The notes under the pieces: model-generated
Told to the model about the DNA's origin: nothing
The model's database searches: none
Seen by the model: the letters and a program-made list of their open reading frames with translations, nothing else
Shown here: piece after piece, positions 46,501-58,500 of the stretch
Numbering within the stretch: the first letter of the stretch is position 1
Layout: every line of letters starts with the position of its first letter
Program-made: the position numbers and the translations under genes
Source: Fragum whitleyi
Taxonomy: Eukaryota; Mollusca; Bivalvia; Cardiida; Cardiidae
Direction: 5' to 3'
Assembly (NCBI GenBank): GCA_948146395.1
Contig: OX411546.1
Coordinates: 22,732,449-22,796,448, forward strand
Length of the DNA stretch: 64,000 nt

Positions 46501-49500
46501 AGTAGTTGGCTGAAATCCTCCTGCATGTCTGGATCACTGATCACTGGAATGTCTGTTAAACTACAGGAGAAAAAAATACAAATCACTTTCTTTCACAGAG
46601 TAATGTAAATCAGTTTTATTAAACGCGGGTTTTATTTCTCGCCAATATTCCTGATCAATTGTACTTATGAATTCAAGAATATCACAAACTCTTGCATGAT
46701 AAAGAAGCAAAGAATAAATTTTTATTATGGGCTAAACAAGGCTCTTTTATTTATAGCAAGAGTAGCAAGATAAGTCAAGTGTCCACTATTTAAGCTCCTA
46801 TTGACAGGACCTATGTCTTCACTGAAAAGTTCTTGGACATTGTCGAAAACAAAATCCCTGCAATCATGCAGCCTCAATGTTTCTCCTACAAAAACTAGAA
46901 CTGTCGCAACGCAGACTAATACCCTCATCAGCTTTGTTAAAATATAAGTGCTATTAGAGCAGGATATGTTTGTAACAAACTTGTGATTGATTGTAGGTCA
47001 CTTGTTTCTTAAGTTAGAGTCTGGAACAAAAAGGTCTTAAAATTGACTGTGACCTTGACCTTCGACCTATGTGACCCGAAAACAATAGGGCACTTCCTTG
47101 GGTTTTAAGCAGCATTTCCATGAAACTTCATGATTGTAGGTCCCTTGGTTCTTGAGTAAGAGTCTGGAAACGAAAATTTAACAAAGGCTGATTGTGACCT
47201 TGACCTTTGACCTATGTGCCCCAAAAACAACAGGGCACTTCCTTGGGTCATTTGCATGAAGTTTAATGATTCTAGGTTGCTTTATTCTTGAGTTAGAGTC
47301 TGGAAAGAAAATTGAACAAAAATTGTCTGTGACCTTCACCATTGACCTATGTGACCCCAAAACAATGAGTCACTTCCTTAGCCATAAGCAACATTTGCAT
47401 GATGTTTCATGATTCTAGGTTACTTGATTCCAGAGTTAAATTCCGCGAATGAAAAGGTATACGGACAGATGGACGGATGGACGGACAGACAGACAGACAG
47501 ACACTGTGTAACAAATATACCCCCCTCTATTTCATAGATGTGGGGTATAATAACCAAGCTGAACAATTGACCCAATGTGACTTGATATTTACCATGTATT
47601 TGGCAGTGACTGGAATGTTGCGTAGTTATGCCCTTTTCTATCTGCTGTTATATACATGGCCCGATGGATATTTGGGATCTTCCTCACATGGATATCCTCT
47701 ATAGCCTCTTGCATTGACAGCTCTAATAACGTAACACGCCCAAACTCTCCTTCTGTGGACTCTGAAGAAGATCAATATCATTCACTTTACCCTTGTCATG
47801 CCGAATGAAAAATAGGCAAAACTGCTTTGAAACCAAAGTGCTGAAATCACTGTATGCACTCAATGTGAGCCAGTAAACAGCATGACATTTTTTTTCAAAT
47901 TCTCTGGGATTAAAAGGTGGGATAAACTAAAACAAGAGCACCGCCTACGGGTGCCTACGCTCGGCTGTAAGTGCTGGATGGTAAAAAAACTAATGGATGG
48001 TGAAAAAAACTAAGTAGACAATGGGCGTAATTTGCAGAAAATGTTTCAAAAGTTATCCCCCTTGAAAAAAGGTTGCCCTTTTGATGGTGAATAAGTGTGC
48101 CAAGTTTCATGTGAATGCCTTCAGTAGAACCAGAGATATCACAAAAATGTCAAAGACTTTTGCTTTTTATTCACAAATTTGACCTTGTAAAATGACCTTG
48201 ACCTTTACTGGTGACCTTGAATTTGGAACCAACAGAAATTGCTTGTCCCAGGCAATCATCATGTGAAGTATGAAGACCCTATCACTTTCCATTCAAAGTA
48301 ATTGCAATATGTCAAAGATTTTGCATTTTTTTCACAAGTCTGACCTTAAAAAAACCTTGAACTTGACAGATGACCTTGATCTTGGTACCAACAGAAAGAT
48401 CTTGTCCCAGGCGACCATCATGTGAAATATAAAGGCCCTATCACTAACCATTCAAAAGTTATTGTAAAATGTCAAAGTTTTTGCATTTTTTATACAAATT
48501 TGACCTTGAAAAATGACCTTGACCTTGACTGATGACCTTGAATTTGGAACCAACAGAAAGTGCTTGTCCCAGGCAATCATCATGTGAAATATGAAGACCC
48601 TATCACTAAACATTCAAAAGTTATGGCAATTTGTCAAAATTTTTGCATTTTTTTCAAAAGTTTGACCTTGAAAAGTGACCTTGAACTTGACTGATGACCT
48701 TGAACTTGGTACCAACAGAAAGGTCTTGTCCCAGTCAATCATCATGTGGAATATGAAAGCCCTATCACTTACCATTCAAAAGTTATCACAAAATGTCAAA
48801 GTTTTCGCACGACGACGACAACGACGACGACGACAACGACGACGACACCAAGGCTATAGCAATACCTCGGGTTTTCTCCGAAAACAGCCGAGCTAATAAG
48901 GCTGCACGAAGTAGCAGTAGCAGAGTGGTCTTTGTCTTTACCTCCAACCACAGCAGAAATATTCCGGGTTCAGCATCACAAGGGTTAAAACACTCATTGA
49001 TACCGTAATTCTATACTTTTTGTTATTAAGGTAGTGGACCCGTAATAGTTCTGCAACATTTTGGAACTCATGAAATTTGACAATATTGACCTAGGTTTCC
49101 TAATGAAAACCATTAGGAAACCTCGGTAAACACTGTTCATTACTTCAGAAACTTTGAAGAACTATTACAGGTCCACTACCTTAACCCACATGAAAGCAAA
49201 TCCACTTTTACATTCTACACAAAAAACTATATGGTTGTCCATAGACAACTGATGTACAGCCAGCAAAATAATGTTTGACCTTGAGCTCTGACCTTGACCT
49301 TCGAGCTATCCAAAAATTTCTGTCAAATGGTACAATTACGAGGGTTGTCCAAGAAACTTGTGAACTTTTTCGATTATTAAAAAATCTTGAGTCCGATTAA
49401 AGTAAAACTCTTAAGTTGACAACACACATTAATTTGCAGCAGATTGATAAAGGTTTTAAGATTTTGATATGGTCATGTTTAACAATGAAGCTAGAAAAGA

Positions 49501-52500
49501 CAGGCTTGGTAGGGATAGTCGGCACACTGCTAATTCATTACTTACGAATCTGATATGGTAGATGTTTGAACGTCATTTATTTCAATATTTACGATGATTT
49601 TGATATAAAACTAACATTGCTAAAAACAGAGACTTTTGGAGTTCATGCATGTGTATTTTCAAACAAATGACATTATGATGTGCGCAGTTTTGAAGTTTTG
49701 TTTTGTCCAAGTGCAAGACAAACGGCATGAAAATGGCAATGTCAACGGAATACTCGGCGCACAAAAATGTTCATAATTAAGTTGTGATCGCGAAATAAGA
49801 CCCATACAGATCATAAGAAAATTCTAATTAAGGAATGACCATAACTGTGAGTGGCACATAATCATTTTTTACGGGTAAAAGAAGTATAAAAGTGAAATTG
49901 ACTCAAGAAAAGTAGGGATAAAAGATCTAGTTACGAAGAACTAATGCGAAAAGTGTCGATAAATGAATTAAAGACGTTTTTGGCGAGGTCAATCAGAACG
50001 CCTGGTGGGATGCGGAAACTAAGAATAAGAATATTGCCATGAATAGTTTGATATGACCTAATCATGAGTCATGCAAGTTTATGACAGATTTTAAGGCTTT
50101 AAAGAAATATGCATGCATTTTTTGGCATCAAGGGGTTTTTGAAAGCGGTTCCCACAAAATCCCAGATTTTTTTAGTAGTTCTATCTCAATGAATTAAGGA
50201 ATTGGTAGTGCAATACTACAGTATTCAAAACAAACCCAATCAATTATTTCTTATGTGTATAATGCAGTAAAAGTTCCTTTAATAAAACGTCTAAAGATAT
50301 AACGATTTGTTATGAAAAATAACATTTAATTTACCGACCCTTTCTTGGGTTAAAAAAATAATAAATAAAAAATACATTAGTGCGTATCGACGCAAAAGAT
50401 TGAGGAAACTGGTTTTGAAATGAAATATTTAATTGAATACTTAACAAACGTCTATATCAACAATGTTCTGAGATATGTTATGACATAAGGTTCTTTCTTT
50501 GTAACAAGTCCACAAAGTGGTTCAGTTTTGAAACGATGTTTCATGTATTATAAAACAATGTTAATTGCGTGCGCCAAAATCCATTTACTAGTATTACTTT
50601 TTAATTCATATCTTTGTGAATATTGAAAATAGTCCTTTTAAATTACACCAGAATAAAGAACAAGAGGACGATGATGGTCCTATATGGCTCACCTTCCTCT
50701 CTTTGACTTCTCCCTTAGCAAAATTAATTACTTGAAAGATCATTAAATGATCATTAAATTTTTCAAAGAAAAACATAACTCTATTTCTATGATCGCTGCA
50801 TAAATTTCTATCCTTTACTAAACAAGTTTCATGTGACCTGGCCAACATTCTGACCAAGTTTCATAAAGATTGGGCAATATTTGTGGCCTCTAAAAAGAAA
50901 ATAGTCATTTAGGCCCCTTTTTCCATGATATGACATGGATCTTTCCAATTTTAAATAGGGTTCATCCTTGTGACCTAGCCATTATTCTGATCATGTTTCA
51001 TGAAAATTGAATTGTATTTGTGGCTTCTAAAGCGTAAACAAGAATATTGTCATTAAGGCCCCTTTTCCCGTGATATGGCACAGATCCTTCCCATTTTCTA
51101 TAGGGTTCATCTTTGTGACCTGGCCAACATTCTGACAAAATTTCATAAAGATTGGGGCTTATTTGTGGCCTCTAGAGTGTAAACAAGAATATTGTCATTA
51201 AGGCCCCTTTTCCCGTAATATGGCACAGATCCTTCCCATTTTCAAAAGGGTTCATCCTTGTGACCTGGCCAACATTCTGACCAAGTTTCATGAAGATTGG
51301 GCCTTATTTGTAGCCTCTAGAGTGTAAACAAGAAAATTGTCATTATGGCCCCTTTTCCCGTGATATGGCAAAGATCCTTCCCATTTTCGATAGGAATCAT
51401 CCTTGACACTTGGCCAACCTTCTGACCAGATTTCATAAAGATTGGGCCATATTTGTGGCCTCTAGAGTGTAAACAAGAAAATTGTCATTAAGGCCCCTTT
51501 TCCCATGATATGGCAAAGATCCTTCCCATTTTCAATAGGGTTAATCCTTGTGACCTGGCCAACATTCTGACCAAGTTTCATGAAGATTGGGGCTTATTTG
51601 TGGCCTCTAGAGTGTAAACAAGAATATTGTCATTAAGGCCCCTTTTCCCGTGATATGGCACATATACTTCCCATTTTCAATAGGGTTTATCCTTGTGACC
51701 TGGCCAACATACTGACCAAGTTTCATGAAGATTGGGCCTTATTTGTGGCCTCTAGAGTGTAAACAAGAAAATTGTCATTAAGGCCCCTTTTTCCCGTGAT
51801 ATGGTGTGAATCTTTCCCATTTTCAATAGGGTTCATCCTTGTGACCTGGCCAACATTCTGACCAAGTTTCATGAAGATTGGGCCATATTTGTGGCCTCTA
51901 GAGTGTAAACACTAAGATTGTTGACGTCGGACGACACACGACGCACGACGGACATTCAATGATCACAAAAGCTCACCTTGAGCACGTTGTGCTCAGGTGA
52001 GCTAAAAATGATTAATCCACATTACTCGTTATTTTCAGTTTCATCGGACGTTTCAAATGATAGTGATCGCAAAAGTTCACGAATTCCTGGGACAACCCTC
52101 GTACTTATGATGATGAACAATTTTGCCAAGTTATTTTGAAATTCACATTTTAAACTTAGGAGTAATCATCCAGGTGAATTGACTTACGGACAGATGGAGA
52201 GACTAACAGAAAGACAGATGGATGCCAAAATTATTTTCAGTGTTAGGTAGAAAGATAAAATTTCCATAAATCAGTCTACCTACCTTTATTGGACCTGATT
52301 GGTTCTTTTATAGGAGGTGCCTTATAAGAGAGGTTACCAATAAACACCTCACCACTGTCAGTCACTATAGCTATAGATGTAATAGTTAGTGTGTAATTCA
52401 CACACTGGGCTGCTAAATTAAAACTTTCAGTCCAAAAAATTGTCCATTCTAGGGACATTTCAACAAGTCTTGCATGAGCTTTTTTCCATAAAATAAGACA

Positions 52501-55500
52501 GGAAGTGTAGACCAAGATCAGACTGCACATCTGTGCAGGCTGATCTTGGTCTATACTGTCTTTCAGAATTTGGTGCAAAGCCGATAAAAATCATGAACAG
52601 CATGAAGGGAGATAAAATTTGGGCTGCTCTCTCATATACTGGATTAAACCTTTAGTGTCCAAATAGTTGCCAATTTGGGACACTTCAACATTTTCCCCAC
52701 AATAGTTATGAAGGAAGAAATTGTAGGCTAAGATCAAACTGCACATCTGTGGAGGCTGATCTTGATCTTTACAGTCTGCCAAAGCTAAGTGTAAAGCTGG
52801 ATTTAACCTTAGTGTCCAAAAAGTTGCCAATTTGGGACACTTCAACATTTTCCCCACAATAGTTATGAAGGAAGAAATTGTAGGCTAAGATCAAACTGCA
52901 CTTCTGTGGAGGCTGATCTTGGTCTTTACAGCCTGCCAAAGCTAAGTGTAAAGCTGGATTTAGTCATGAACAGAATGTGAAGACTAAAAACTTGGAATGC
53001 TCTCTCTCCAACGAAATATCTGTTGAATTCAAATACATTTTCCCGTCAACCTACCTTTATTGGACCTGATTGGTTCTTTAACAGGAGGTGCCTTATTAGA
53101 AAGGTTACCAATAAACACCTCACCACTGTCTGTGACTATAGCTATAGACGTAATTGTGAGAGTGTAATCCACAACATATAACTGTCTCTTGATTAACCAG
53201 TTCACTCTCTTAAAACTTGGGCTACTCTCTCTCCATAGAAATATCTGTTGAATTCAAAATTCACAAATTAAACCTTGAAATATGAATCTTGGACTTGTAC
53301 ACAGAAAAGCCATTAAAGGGCATCATAACTTAGAATTATACAAGTTGTGTAAATAAATTGAAAAAGAAAAAAATATTGGGGCTTACTGCTGATCTTTTCC
53401 CTCCAAATGATTCCCTAAGATTTTTTTATCAAATTGGGGTCTGTGGTTGATTACTTGGGGAATGAATGTCCAAAGGATTAAATCCCATCCAGTCTGAAGA
53501 AACTTTACTGAGAAAAACAACTTCTACTCTGTGGCTCATCTTCACTGATAGTAGGAAGAATGTATTTAGTAAAGAAAATCGTTTTGCATGTAAAGAATGT
53601 AAAGAATATCGTGTAAACGTTTTTCTTGACAATCATACTACTAAAAGGTAAAATTAAGTGTAATTACCTTTCCAGAGTGATTCATGTAACTAATGATCAA
53701 CTCTCTACCACCATTCTCTCTCAGATTCTGTGTATCAGTGTAGTCTAGATTACCACCAATAGCAAAAAGTAGCTTCACGTCTGTTCTACTGTAAACAGGA
53801 AATCATAAAGTATGAGGGGTGTTCAATCAAATGTAAAGAATATTGAGGGGTTTAGGGTTTTTTTAACAATCAAGATAAAATTAGATATGACTACCTTTAC
53901 AGGGTGATTCATGTAACTGATAATCAACACTCTTCCTCCATTTTCTCTCAGATCTGAGAGAAAATGGTGGTAAAGAGTTGATCATCAGTTATATGAATAC
54001 CTTTCCAGAGTGATTCATGTAGCTGATAAACAACTCTCTACCATCATTCTCCCTCAGATTGTGTGTGTGTCTGTGTAGTCTAAATAACCACCAATAGCAT
54101 AAAGTAGCTTTACATTTATTCTACTTTAAACAGGAAATCATAAAGTACGAGAGATGTTCAAAAAGTTGTCAGACTGTGTTTCAGATTGAGAGATAATTCT
54201 TATGTCAAGGAATTCTCTAAACTTTTGGATCTCCCTCATATTACAGTAGTTCAGGTTACAATAAGCAAATTTATCCTTACCCTTTTGCAAATAATCTTTC
54301 TAATATTTCTTTATGTCATGCACGAGAGGAATTTATCTTAATTGTAAGAACATGTTTTTAAATAGATACAAGATAAATAGGTTTTAACCAATTGCCTTTA
54401 ACAATAACAAGAGCACCCCTACAGGCGCCTACACTCTGCTGTCCAGTGCTGGATAGTGGATCAAACAAGAGCACCGCCTTTGGGTGCCTACGATCGGCTG
54501 TCGAGTTCTAGATGGTGGGAAAAACGATCGGCTGTCGAGTTCTGGATGGTGGGAAAAATTCTAAGTCGAAAAAGGGGCATAATTTGCTCAAAATGCACCT
54601 AGAGTTATCCCCCTTGATAGTATCATTGCTCTTTTAATGGTGAACATGTGTGCCACGTTTCAAGTGAATACCTTCAGTAGAACAAGAGATATAACAAAAT
54701 GTCAAAGTCTTCGCACGACGACGACAACAAAAACTACAACGACACGGAGGCTATTGCAATACCTAGGGTTTTCTTGGAAAACAGCCTAGCTAAAAATTCA
54801 TGTCAAAAGGGGCATAATTCATACAAAATGCATCTAGAGTTCTCCCTCTTGAGAGTATAGGTTGCTCTTTTGATAGTGAACATCAATGCCACCTTTCAAG
54901 TGAATGTCTTTAGTAATACCAGAGATATCACAAAATGTCAAAATTTTAGCAAGACAACAACGTCAAGGCTATAGTAATACCTAAGATATTCTCTGAAAAC
55001 AGCAAAGTTAAAAATATAACATCAGTTTAATTGACTCAAAAAAGTATACTACTCCCTGGATTTTTTTTAAAAAAGAACATAAAACCAATCCATAAGTGCA
55101 ATGCACCCATAAAGTTCAATTAAATTAATATCATCATTTGATCAAACTTTGATTAAAATGTAAACACTTGTAATTTAAAATTTTGAATATTTAACTATCA
55201 AAGTTCAGGGCCTAAGGTTATAAAACTTATCATACTTAACTGAGGTTTTCTAAAATTTCAATTTAAGATTTAAGAGAGATTAAAGATTGAGATCAAAGCT
55301 GTAATTCTGTTGTAATACTAAAATGATTGTATGACCATAAGTGATAACATTAATACATTATTAATACATTAGTACATACGAAATTCTCAGTTGAGCATGA
55401 AAAAAGTATTAAAATCTGGGCCCTGATAAAAGCCTTTACTGCAGACTAACCTGGATGTAATTTTCCTACACTGGTATTCATGCAGTACAAACATTTCCCC

Positions 55501-58500
55501 ACTCTTTGTGTAGATAACTGTAGCAGCGTCGGAACATACGACAGATATAATACTGATGTTTCTGTGGGTTAAAGCTGTCACCTGACATAACACACTCAAC
55601 TGACGTTCATCTTTCACTGGTCTTGGATGACCTATACAGGAATATTTTAAACTAGAAATGTCTCAGAGCAGACTAATACCTCCCACAAGCACTTTGTCAA
55701 AATGCAAGTGCTATTAGTGCAGGATTTGTTTGTAACAAATATTGAGGTCATATGCAGCATTTGCATGAAGTTTTGTGATTCTAAGTACCTTGGTTCTTGA
55801 GTAAGAGTCCGGAAATGACAATTGAACAAAATTTGACAGTGACCTTGACCTTTGACCTATGTGACCCCAAAACAATAGGGCACCTCCTTGGGTCATAAGC
55901 AACAAAAGCATGAAGTTTCATGATTGAAGGTCACTTGTTTCTCGAGTTAGGGTCTGGAAACGAAAAACCGAGCAAAGGCTGACAGTGACCTTGACCTTTG
56001 ACCTATGTGACCCATAACCAATAGGGCACCCCCTTGGGTCATAAGCAACAAATGCATCAAGTTTCATGATTGTAGGTCACTTGGTTCTCGAGTTAGAGTC
56101 CGGAAACGAAAAACTGAGCAAAGGCTGACAGTGACCTTGACCTTTGACCTATGTGACCCATAAACAATAGGGCACCACCTTGGGTCATAAGCAACATTTG
56201 TATAAAGTTTCTTGACTCTTTTTCACACTTGGTTCTTGAGTTAGAGTCTGGAAATGAAAGGTCTACGGACGGATGGATGTACAGACAGACAGACATGGGG
56301 AAACCAATATACCCCCCTCTATTTTGTAGGTGGGGGGTATAATTTTAACATGACAATATCATAGGCATCTAAATTTCTTAAACTTTGTATCATACTTTTC
56401 TACAGTTTATAAGACGTGTTTGTGAATCAAATGCCCCTGTAGCAGCATTTTTTATCAAATTTACCATGAGAGATGACCATGACCTTGTCATTTAACTTTG
56501 ACCTCCATATCTGCACATGCCTATCCATAAGATCTATCACAATGCTAAATATTCATATTAGGCATAAAGAATTTATAAGCTTTAAGGAATTACTGATTTT
56601 GTAAATACACATAAACTGAGAAGCTCTACTAAACACATGAATTTATCACCATGTCCATTAAGATATTCATCATTATGGACACTATAATCAAATATATCTT
56701 CATCATCAATACTACATGTACCATTATTATTATCATTCAAAAACATCAAACTATTAAATTGCTAATGTGTCTAATATAACTTGTGTATTCTGTAGTCCAC
56801 ATGTAAACACAGCATCAGTTGTGTAGACTGTACAAATACCCTTAATCTATCATGATGTATACATGTACATGTATATCTTTCGAACATACCAAGCTGTCCA
56901 GCATTGAGTCCACGTGGAAACACAGCATCAGGGCCTGAGGTTATAAAACTTTTCTCATTCTCAATTCAAATATCTCTCAAATTTCAATTCAAGATTAAAG
57001 CCATTATTCTGTTTTAATACTCATTTTAATGTATTAACATAAAAGATAATATTTATAAGTTGTTATAAAATAACAACCAATTTATATTATCTCTTATTTT
57101 CATACATTTATTTAAAATTTTTATAACCTCGGGCCCAGTTGTGTAGACCTTAAGGTGGAACCTGCCTGTACAAATACCCTTAATCTTTTTACCCTTCATA
57201 TTGTTAACATTATCAATCCAACATACCTAGATGTCCAGCATTGAGTCCTATTTATTTTACATTGATTGGGAAACAAGTTCTAACAACTTTGATTAATCCT
57301 TCTCGATTCTGCTTCCTGGAAAATTTATCAGTGCTCGCGCTGAATGTGTGGGCAAATGAAAGAACAAAGATCGATAGCCGCTCCCAGGAATCATAATCAG
57401 GACCGACACTCTTCCTCTAGACAACAGACAACACATGTTAACACAGCATCAGTTTTATAGACCGCAGTGTGGAACCCGCCTGTACATATACCCTCTATCT
57501 GTTTGCCTTTCATATTGTAAATATTATTCATTCAACATACCAAGTTGTCCAGCATTCAGTCCACATGTAAACACAGCATCAGTTGTATAGACCACAGTGT
57601 GGAACCTGCCTGTACAAATACCCTTTATCTGTTTGCCCTTCAACATTTTACAGTTGACTTGACGGGGTGTCAAACATTTCTCTGTGACTGGAAATTGTCC
57701 AAGTTGATGGAAGTCATTCAAACCACAGCTATACAGCACTCCACTAGTAGAGAGAAAGATAAAACAAGAGATGTTTGAAATTTATTTAGCTTACATACTT
57801 TTGAAATTTACTCCAGACAAAATAGTCTACAGACAGACTGACTGATCAACGGACCAATCGCAAATTCCAGAGCAATATACCCCCCTTTACCCCCTCTTCT
57901 TCAAAGGGAGGGGGCATCATTTTACAACCAAAGCCTGCCTAAGCGATATAAAATAGAAATCAAATGGTTGTTGAAAGAATGCATTGACAAAGGATCATTG
58001 CACAGCAGTTGTAATTGCCTATACAAGAGGGCCAGAATGGTCCTAAATTGCTGACCTGAAAATTCTGCAAACTTTTGTTGAAATTGACCTATTAGTTACT
58101 AAAGAGGAGATGTTGAAGATTTCAGGGTCATATTATGCCCCACACTGCCACGCCCATATTTAGGGGTCAATCAAAATTTCACAAATAATATTTGAAAAGG
58201 GTCTTCTATGGAACATTTCTGCCAAGCTTAGTTGAAATCTGCCCATTGGTTACTAAGGAGAAGATGCTTACAGATTTCAGGGTCAAAATAAGCTCCACCC
58301 TGTCATGCCTATATTTTTTAGGTCTATCAAAATTTCACAAACAATTTTTGAAAAAGTTCCCCAAGAACATTGCAGCCAAGTCTAGTTGAAATATTCCAGT
58401 TGGTCCCTGAAGAGAAGATGTTTGAAGATTTTGGGGCCAAAATAAGCCCCATCATGCCACAACTGCATTTGGAGGTCAATCAAAATTTCACAAACATTGT

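Larger units (their letters stand above)
56793..57540 (-). pseudogene. IBTK: Three degenerate tandem copies of IBTK exon w4 3' half plus donor
   Basis: Copies (net about 100-120 bp each) span 56793..56890, 56891..57230 and 57231..57540; each contains sequence like GTCCACATGTAAACACAGCA and TAGACCACAGTGTGGAACC and joins the next at the exon's AACATAC/CAAGCTGTCC donor. The middle copy is split by a 204-bp MITE and the third by a SINE. Confidence 0.88.

Noticed and set aside
1630..52000. Regularly spaced repeats that might be read as CRISPR arrays
   Set aside because: Units are 145-172 bp tandem copies without spacer structure, in an animal intron context with no cas genes.
15804..57135. Assigning MITE M3 to hAT because of CAGGG termini
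   Set aside because: The one copy with an empty paralogous site shows a 3-bp CAG duplication, and other copies lack matching 8-bp flanks.
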